A stretch of 64,000 bases of DNA, from NCBI GenBank assembly GCA_029931535.1, contig JAQPZY010001625.1:5185501-5249500 (forward strand), in the 5' to 3' direction. Position numbers and translations under genes: made by a program. Every line of letters begins with the position of its first letter. Within the stretch, counting starts at the first letter, position 1. This DNA comes from Margaritifera margaritifera (Eukaryota > Mollusca > Bivalvia > Unionida > Margaritiferidae). A model generated the notes under the pieces. It was not told the origin of the DNA. It searched no databases and saw only the letters and a list, made by a program, of their open reading frames with translations. Positions 35,863-64,000 of the stretch are shown here, one piece after another.

Positions 35863-36157
35863 CAACAAGTTATCCTCGGCCACTTTTTTCTTATTCTCTG
35901 ACATTACTGGCCGTGGCAGAGAACATCCGTGCAAACTGCAATAGCAGTTCACATAGGAGTTCAACAGCCGCTGGATCGACTTGGCGTCTGGTTACAATAG
36001 GCGGTTGACATAATTGAAGTCATTAGTTGCCATCCGTCCGAAATCCAGAATTCCTGCGAGGCGGATAGTCCACGATTGAATATGTTGCTGTAGAGTTTTA
36101 TCCGCCACGGCCAGTAATATCAGAAAATAATAAACAATGGCGGAGAACTACTTGTTG
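35863..36157. mobile_element. Foldback/MITE-like element with ~60-bp terminal inverted repeats
   Basis: The left end CAACAAGTTATCCTCGGCCA and the GACATTACTGGCCGTGGC segment pair with the right end (reverse complement CAACAAGTAGTTCTCCGCCA and GATATTACTGGCCGTGGC). Total length is 295 bp with no coding frame. Flanking target duplications are not clear. Confidence 0.75.
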
Positions 36158-36589
36158 GTCTACTCGAATGTGTGCCCGTAACTACAGAGGCCATAGATGC
36201 AAAAGTTTAATTTAAAGCTTAAAAATATTCTTAGCCATTGTATATTATTTTTCCATTCATGCAAGTATATCAACAGTTCTTCAAATGCCTGTTTTTAATC
36301 ACAGAAGAGCGGCGTTATCTGAAATTCATTGTCCGTCATATTATCAGTTTTTAGAGATCTTTTCCATGTCAGTAACCGTTATTCACATTAGCAATTTTGA
36401 ACGAAGTAGCACATATATTTATTTATTTTATTAACAATGATTATATACACATATTACAATACATTTAAACGATTGGTAAGTATTTTATATCATAATTCAC
36501 ACATGCTCTAATAAGAGTAACAACATACATGAACAAACAAAATGTTTTAAAAAAAATTACACAAGAGTACTCGAAAGGCACATGATATG

Positions 36590-37340
36590 CCCGTCTCTTG
36601 ACCTTTTCTCAACTAATGTTTTTGACCTTTGAGCTAGGAACTTGACCAATGTATGATAAGGTGCGTAACTTGGTAAAGTTTCATCAAAATATATGTAGGG
36701 ATTAAAAAGTTATATCCTGGATAAGGAAACAGACCACTGACTTATTTTATCCCTTAGTTGTGACCTTGACCTTGAGGCAGAGAGTATGAATACGCCTGTC
36801 AAGTCGAGACATATAAGAGACTAACCTATTCAATAAAATATCTTTTTTTTGTTCACAAGTTATACACATACATGGACAGAGGTCACTAATTTATATTTTC
36901 CATTGCCATGCCACTGACCTTGAGGTAGGGGTGTGACTATGGCATGTGACACGTTCATGATTTATAACTGGTTATAATTTCATTAAATGTCTTTTATATT
37001 CCGAATCAACGAGTCACAGAATTATATATTCCATTGCCATTACCTTGACCTTAAGAGACGTGACTACGGTGCATGACACACCGTCTATACAAAATATATG
37101 ACTGGTTAAAGTTTAATTAAAATATGTTATGTGGTTCAAAAGTGATGCTTAGGACAAGGCTAAATTTCATACAATTACATTTCCCGTGAACTTGACCTTG
37201 AGCCACGAGGCGTGGATATTGTACGAGACACGTCGTTTTGTCATGATATATACTGGGGCAATGTTTCATGAAAATCTCTCCAACTAATACAACGTTATGA
37301 GCCAGGCAACTTCTTAAATGATGGACGTATGGACCGACGC
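36590..37340. repeat. Degenerate tandem repeat with GACCTTGACCTTGAG motif, about five units of ~145 bp
   Basis: The motif TGACCTTGACCTTGAG and its variants occur near 36,600, 36,768, 36,908, 37,042 and 37,190. Each is followed by a GTGACACGTC-like and a TTTCAT(C/G)AAAAT-like segment. I recall this type from bivalve genomes; no product is expected. Confidence 0.7.
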
Positions 37341-37948
37341 ATTGACAATAACATAATAGGCACGATTTGAGACAAGCGTATAAAATGAGAGCTTAGATCA
37401 TGCAACAGTACATAAAATACTTGCAATATTAACATGAGTCACCATTTCTTTCTCTTGGTAAATATCAACACCATGCATGTAACATCAAAATTTGTAACTA
37501 TGTCTGTCATATAATTTTCTGTAACCGGTATGTTTTATATTTCCGTACATGCCATTCTAGTGGTTTATGTTCCCAGTGACATCAAGAACCACGTGAAAAC
37601 GACATTTTTAAGCATCTCTAGATTTAAAAACATTACAAAATACACAATTATTAATATTCTGATTTATACATGCATAAATTTTCGTTATTTGAAATAATGA
37701 TAATGAAGGGAGAAAAAAAATTGAAAAAAATACGGAGAATAATATTCTGTTTGTAAATTTAGTCATTGCAACAAGTTTTATTTAAATGAAGTTACAAACA
37801 AACAAATGTAATATATTAAAAGGGGGACAGATGCTGCTAAAATACCTGACTAATCGTTTAAAAAAGAAATCAAAGACGTACAGATGGACGGACAAGCACA
37901 CAAACGTCAAGTGATCGCTATGTCGAGATTCCGCCAAGAAGGCTCGAC
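37341..37948. other. Non-coding stretch
   Basis: AT-rich, with no gene or repeat structure recognised. Confidence 0.5.
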
Positions 37949-37949
37949 A

Positions 37950-38077
37950 AAAATGAAATATCATAGACATATTTAATGGAGTTTATGTTTAAAAATGAAA
38001 TATCATAGACATATTTAATGGAGTTTATGTTTAAAAATGAAATATCATAGACATATTTAATGGAGTTTATGTTTAAA
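37950..38077. repeat. Minisatellite, 3 x 42 bp
   Basis: AAAATGAAATATCATAGACA plus 22 more bases is repeated three times without visible divergence. Confidence 0.92.
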
Positions 38078-38136
38078 AAACGACGATAATTTATATTGGA
38101 AAAAAAACCTAGTCGATAAAGTAAACTTTCACTGGG

Positions 38137-38140
<4 letters not shown>

Positions 38141-38233
<93 letters not shown>

Positions 38234-38245
38234 ACACACACACAC
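38141..38245. repeat. (TC)n(AC)n microsatellite
   Basis: About 30 TC units followed by about 15 AC units, then a looser ACAC tract. Confidence 0.95.
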
Positions 38246-38279
38246 AAACATACACACACTCACACCCAACTACAGAAAT

Positions 38280-40006
38280 AAACTGAATGCCTTTATTATA
38301 GCATATACAAGAAACGAGGTTTCTTAGTAAGAGTATGGAGTCAACGGAGTATTAACCCCATGAATTACTGGCATTACAATTTTTTCGCAATGCGATCGGA
38401 ACAGATAAATATAACATTGCATATAACAATAAAACATTACTTTGCAAAATATTTTGAACACATGTACATCTTTGGAGTTTATCCACCTTGAGGTTTTATT
38501 TGATTCAGCAATGTATGAGTAAATAATCTCAGTTTTACTATGCATCACCCTTTCTAACATTATAAGCATTGATTTTATGAGATAACATTAAATGCTGGCT
38601 ATTGTAGCAGCTTAATTTTAAAATGAAAGATCAAGTTTTATCCCCAAAAAATGACAAGTGGTATCAATACAGTTTGATGAAAAATTTGTAAAATGTATTT
38701 CTAGTAACTCCTGGAAAATTACAAAGTAAAAAGAAAATTCTTAAAGAGAATAAATTCAGATCTAAACTAAAGAAAATTCTTAAGAAAAGTAAATTGAGAT
38801 CTACACAGTCAAGTTGATTATGGGAGACCGTATTTGATGTTATTTTCCGTGCATTTAGGTGGTAAATATAACACGCTATCACAATCGGTGCAATGCAGAC
38901 TTCAAGGACAGTTGTACGGATCTTTGAATGTCTTATAACACTTGATATATTTATCAATCTCTGTTCCCATTTGCCGCATGCGATACGCAAAAATGTGACA
39001 ATGTGCATAAAAATATGGAACGGAATTTCTTTGGAAACCGTGATAAATGCCGTGGAATAGAATTTAATTTAAGAATTGCTCCAGATATTCTTTGGAGTAA
39101 GTTTGTTTTTTCGATACATCTCTCTTATCCTTCCAAGTCTGTTTCTATTATATATTTAAAGTAAGCACACCACAATTTTGTAAATATTGGCCCCGTCACA
39201 TTTTGTAACTTAAAGCTACCTCAAATTGACTTAATGACTATGCTCCGCCCACTGGTATAGGTACCTAACAACCGTGGCCGGTATGACAAGCATGTTGGTA
39301 TCTTGGCAGTTATGACCGCAGCATTAAATACGGACTTTACGACGAGGTGAGTGAGGTCTTTTTTGGAAGTTGTTATTATATGGTTTAATTTCTAAATCCT
39401 CATATAATACAAAATTTTACTGTAAATTCAGGAGTTGGGCTAATTCCAAGATAAAAACTGAAAGTAGTTTACAAAAAGAATGCATTAAAACCTTGAACTT
39501 ATTGACACTCGTCAGTATAAAATATTTCATCAACTTTTCTATGTCTATCAAAAATTTTGATTAACACTGAAAAAAATTACTGACAGCGAAAATTATGGAG
39601 TTGTGTGAACTTAATTGGACAAATACTTTAAGTAAAAACCAGCGTGATTTTACACATCAAGTCAGTAGAGTACATAGTTTATCCAAAAACATTCACATGT
39701 CAACCTGCCTACAAACATGTCATTTGCCATGTATACAGGTGTGAGGCTCAATAATTTCCTTTATTGCCATTTTTCTTGACTGATTTAGTCATTCATTCAT
39801 TCATTCGTTTATTCATCTATCTATCCATGGATAAATAGAAGGTAATAGATAATACATTAGCCATTATATAATTAAAAGTCTTACTTCTACAAGATAGTTT
39901 TTTCAAACATTATCACATGAAGTTGTTAAACCATGCACTGATTAAACACAATTCAAACTGTATACGGGCCCATATGTTCCACCTGAGAAAATAAAGAAAT
40001 ATTATT
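38280..40006. other. Non-coding stretch
   Basis: Short frames only. A minor (ATTC)n run lies near 39,790. No gene recognised. Confidence 0.5.
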
Positions 40007-40224
40007 ACCGTATACACTCGCTTAAACTCGAGTCCAACTGCAAACTGCACAGACCCAGATCTGCCGTTGCATAATGTGCCAGCAGATCTGGGTCTATGTT
40101 GTTTGCTAGGAGTAATCGGTAGAACAAAACAGCATAGACCCTGATCTGAAGGCGTATTATGCGACAGCAGAAAAGGTCTATGTTGTTTGCAGTTAGACAA
40201 GCATTATAAGTGAGTATATACGGT
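40007..40224. mobile_element. Foldback/MITE-like element with nested hairpins
   Basis: The left end ACCGTATACACTCGCTTAAA and CCAACTGCAAAC pair with the right end (reverse complement ACCGTATATACTCACTTATA and CTAACTGCAAAC). Inside, AGACCCAGATCTGC and GCAGATCTGGGTCT form a second hairpin. 218 bp, no coding frame. Confidence 0.78.
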
Positions 40225-40795
40225 TCGTGTTACCAGATGTGATGCCATGGAAAATAAGTCACAGATTTATACAACTTAGAAAAACAAAAAGAATTAGATT
40301 TCTTTGGAAATTGCTTAGGGGAGCTGATAAATTATAATTCATAGTCAAGGACAAATATCGCGAATATACATCCCTTCTTATACCCGTGGGAATATCAGCT
40401 ATTATAAATTTACAAAAGGTATCAGAATGGTCATTATACCATGATTACCTCTGAAGAAAATATGTTTTATTTCCCGTAATGTTACTGATATTTATAATAT
40501 TTAGTTAGAAATAACCACAAAATGTTATCAGTCTGATACATTGTTCAGGATCATTCTTCTTTGGGAAATGAATAAAGACAATGCAATATCATATACTTTC
40601 TTTAAACTTTGTGTTACAAAGACACACCAACATTTTTTTTTTTGCATGAGTGACCGAAATTTGAAGCAATTTCAACAATACATGGCCATGACAATAACTA
40701 TATTTGTTTTGCTATAATGGAATAAAAATCACGACACTAGTTTATTTTCAATGAGATGACACAGTCGTCTTACGCCTTATTCCAAAAGTGCGCGC

Positions 40796-40796
<1 letters not shown>
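40225..40796. other. Non-coding stretch
   Basis: No gene or clear repeat recognised. Confidence 0.5.

Positions 40797-40799
<3 letters not shown>

Positions 40800-40890
<91 letters not shown>
40800..40890. repeat. (AT)n(GT)n microsatellite
   Basis: About 30 AT units followed by about 15 GT units, then a G run at 40,907-40,918. Confidence 0.95.
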
Positions 40891-40893
<3 letters not shown>

Positions 40894-41187
40894 GACCATG
40901 GAGGGCGGGGGGGGGGGGACTATATAACATGGTACTGCGACCGGATGTAGATACTAAGCTGCGGCTGAAACACAATGTCAGATACTAGAGAGTAACATCT
41001 AAACTTCTTAGTAAGTTTTTGTATATCAATCTAGCACTCTGCATTTGTTTAAAGTTTTATTTTCAGTTTATACTTGTCAATTCGGGTTTATTTTTATAAG
41101 AACAACTGTGGTGTGCTACCTCCAACAAATATTGTCATATGACAATAATATTTAATTTCTTTAATAATGCTTCAGTTTATTGTCGTT

Positions 41188-62031
<20,844 letters not shown>

Positions 62032-62870
62032 CTGAAATCAAGACAAAAGAAAAGATTTTTCTATAAATATTAAATGTTTAGTATTCGTGGCGCGAAGGAG
62101 AAAGGGCGCTGGACAAAGTTCAAATTACATCGTCAGTTTTGACAAAGATCCTTTTACGTGGGAAGAAAACAAATGAACAGGATCATAAACAATGTTCTGA
62201 AACTGACAGAGACTTAACTCTCTGAAAAGCTTACAATTTTCAAAAGTCATATTAAGTTCCGCCCCCTACAGTAATATCCTTTTTAGTATATAATAGTTTG
62301 GCGTAGAACAACGCTCATATGTGACGGACGGAAATTCTTTCAATCTCATAAAATTAGGTTGGCCTGGACCAATATGTTCCGTGACCCCAGGGTTACACTC
62401 GCTAAAACTATGGAAAGAATAATGTATTGAGAAAATAATAATTTGTTTCTTTTTCTTTTTTTTTTTGTTATATTTTCCAGACAGCATCGTTATTATTATG
62501 TCAAGCAACAAAACTGGCATTGTTTTACAAAAGTTTGGATGCTTTTTTCCAGTGGTGTAATTTCTTTGGCAGACTTTTCAAACTTTAGACAATAAGCAAC
62601 TGAGAAAACGAATGTAATAAACACACAACGCATCAATATTCTGTACGTCAAAGTTGCCTCTTGTTTATTCAGACTAATGGACTATGCGCCTCATGGCGTC
62701 AATAGAATCTTACGTCACTGGAACCTCAGTCAATACGCAAATTTGATAAAAGTGCATACATGCACAACATTTAACGTTACACTTGTTCTCCTTTATCGTT
62801 TCTTCAGAACTAAGACTGTAGAAATAGGTTGTCGCGTTTATGAATGATGAATGATCTTCAGCTAGGAAAT
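62032..62870. other. Intron upstream of exon A
   Basis: No further FG-GAP exon could be found up to the microsatellite. The 84-codon frame at 62,266-62,520 does not resemble an integrin. Confidence 0.5.
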
Positions 62871-62871
62871 C

Positions 62872-62872
<1 letters not shown>

Positions 62873-62959
<87 letters not shown>
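62873..62959. repeat. (AT)n microsatellite
   Basis: About 43 AT units abutting the 3' end of Penelope-like copy B. Confidence 0.96.
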
Positions 62960-62962
<3 letters not shown>

Positions 62963-63880
62963 ATAAAGAACTGACAACGAGCAGTGCAAAACTAGTTTTT
63001 AACTAGCCTAAACGCTTTTGACTCTCACTGAGTCTTTGTCAAAGGCAAAATTAAAAACTAAAACAAACAATACAAACAATAAACACACAGAGTACACATA
63101 ACTTACAAAACTTTACATTATTATGGATCTTATAGAAATAGTATTTCACCATTGTGGATAGAGTGTTTTATTGGTTTGAACTCCGTTGATTAAATGGGAA
63201 TCTTCCTCGTTTTGACCTACAAAAGGAGGAGCACAAGAGCTATCTGAGTCTTTATATAAAGTGATGTAGCCGTAGATTATATCCCGGATAATTCATTGTC
63301 TCTGATGAAGAATAATCACAACAATAATACCAATACGAACAACTACGAAAAGTAGTAATTATAGGTAAATGAATGAATAATGAGCTAAATGAATCCATGT
63401 TTTTATTAAAAGATATTGACTCTAAACAGATAATGATTTTTTTTGAAAATTTGCGTGTGGGTGCCCTTTTGGCGTCTTCTTGATTTCAGCTGCTTGGTTT
63501 CAGTGTTCTTAGGCGGTGTATCCAGTAAGATTCCTTTTCTTTCCTGGTTTTGGAACTCCAGTTGCGGTTGTGGGCAATTACAGTAAATATAATGTCACTG
63601 AAAGTTTGACCAGGTGAAGAGGAGTGTTCTGCTACTGGACTTCTGTCCAACTTCTTTGTCATCGAATCAAATCTGTGAAAATGTATCCTTTTGTACAGTG
63701 TTTCGGTTTCTCCGACATACTGAAGGCCGCAGATCTTACAGGTGATAAGATAATTACATCCTCTATTTTGCATGTTTTGTTTGAACCATGTATGTTCAAT
63801 ATTTCGCCGGTGCGCCCCACCTCCACCTCATAAAAATGAGCGCGAAACAACCGGATAGTTTCATAGAGTAAGTTTTTTTT
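62960..63880 (-). mobile_element. Penelope-like retroelement fragment (copy B)
   Basis: Reads on the minus strand from about 63,880 to 62,960. It covers the linker (IHGSNKTCKIE-like), the GIY-YIG domain and a 3' tail ending CTCGTTGTCAGTTC beside an (AT)n run. The tail is shared with copy A. No RT is visible, so it is 5'-truncated. Confidence 0.8.
63486..63773 (-). pseudogene. GIY-YIG endonuclease domain of Penelope-like element (copy B)
   Basis: CKICGLQYVGETETLYKRIH, HRFDSMTKKLDRSPVAEHS and SYWIHRLRTLKPSS. About 70% similar by eye to copy A, with the same CxxCGxQYVGET start. The frame is open, but upstream RT is missing. Confidence 0.85.
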
Positions 63881-64000
63881 ACAATTAGATGATTAAAATT
63901 ATGCCGTGGAAACGCTTAAAATACAGGAACCTCCTAGGGTTTCGCCACCTCGGCCCCCACCAGGGCTTCAGTCCCACAGACCCCCTCGTCTACTTGTTTA

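Noticed and set aside
38664..39008. 114-codon minus frame
   Set aside because: Contains a short internal AT-rich duplication (LDLNLFSLRIFF-like), no motif and no splice or promoter context.
62266..62520. 84-codon minus frame considered as an upstream integrin exon
   Set aside because: It lacks FG-GAP motifs, contains a poly-Lys stretch from an A/T run and has no matching splice phase to exon A.

Overview
This is eukaryotic, AT-rich, repeat-crowded DNA, most likely from a bivalve mollusc. Evidence for an animal: an intron-split integrin alpha gene. Evidence for a bivalve or related mollusc: SINEs with a tRNA-like head and a Meta-type central domain, Penelope-like GIY-YIG fragments, very long (CA)n(TA)n arrays, and degenerate ~150-bp tandem repeats of types I recall from bivalve genomes. 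The species cannot be fixed from the sequence alone. No rRNA, tRNA gene or CRISPR array was seen.

The main host gene is an integrin alpha subunit on the minus strand. Fourteen exons run from 62,031 down to the stop codon at 41,188. Their lengths sum to 2,331 nt (776 residues plus stop) and every junction keeps phase. They encode the end of the beta-propeller with three calcium-binding loops, the thigh and calf domains, a transmembrane helix and a tail starting CGFFKR. The first ~250-300 residues lie beyond the right edge. Its introns hold two LTRs, a Penelope-like fragment, a Meta-type SINE, a foldback element and a dense set of minisatellites. A second integrin alpha first exon (start codon, signal peptide, first propeller strand) lies at 10,734-10,927, also on the minus strand, so a paralogue probably follows in tandem to the left. 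Part of that exon and its upstream DNA (~705 bp) is copied again at 17,033-17,740, inside a retrotransposon.

Region by region. 1-3,154: 3' half of a Ty3/gypsy-family retrotransposon with integrase BEFORE reverse transcriptase (Gmr1-like order), an intact reading frame, a polypurine tract and a 752-bp LTR. 3,155-10,700: no convincing gene; degenerate tandem repeats, microsatellites and a SINE. 10,734-11,513: integrin exon 1 and upstream DNA. 12,003-18,743: a decayed Ty3/gypsy element (LTR, tRNA-Leu primer site, gag, protease, RT, RNase H, integrase, truncated 3' LTR) carrying the integrin-exon insert. 18,744-22,650: no gene. 22,840-25,400: L1/Tx1-type LINE relic. 27,430-32,940: large broken intronless gene with a C-terminal PIN/FEN-like nuclease-like segment and Cys-rich tail, interrupted by a solo LTR and bracketed by ~150-bp inverted repeats; this is the best candidate for an undescribed mobile or multicopy system. 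34,040-35,545: further LINE pieces. 35,700-41,000: foldback elements and tandem repeats. 41,188-62,031: integrin alpha. 62,960-63,880: second Penelope-like fragment.

The integrin product would act at the plasma membrane as half of an alpha/beta adhesion receptor. Nearly everything else recognised is mobile or repetitive DNA, mostly decayed. The exception is the intact Gmr1-like pol frame at the left edge.
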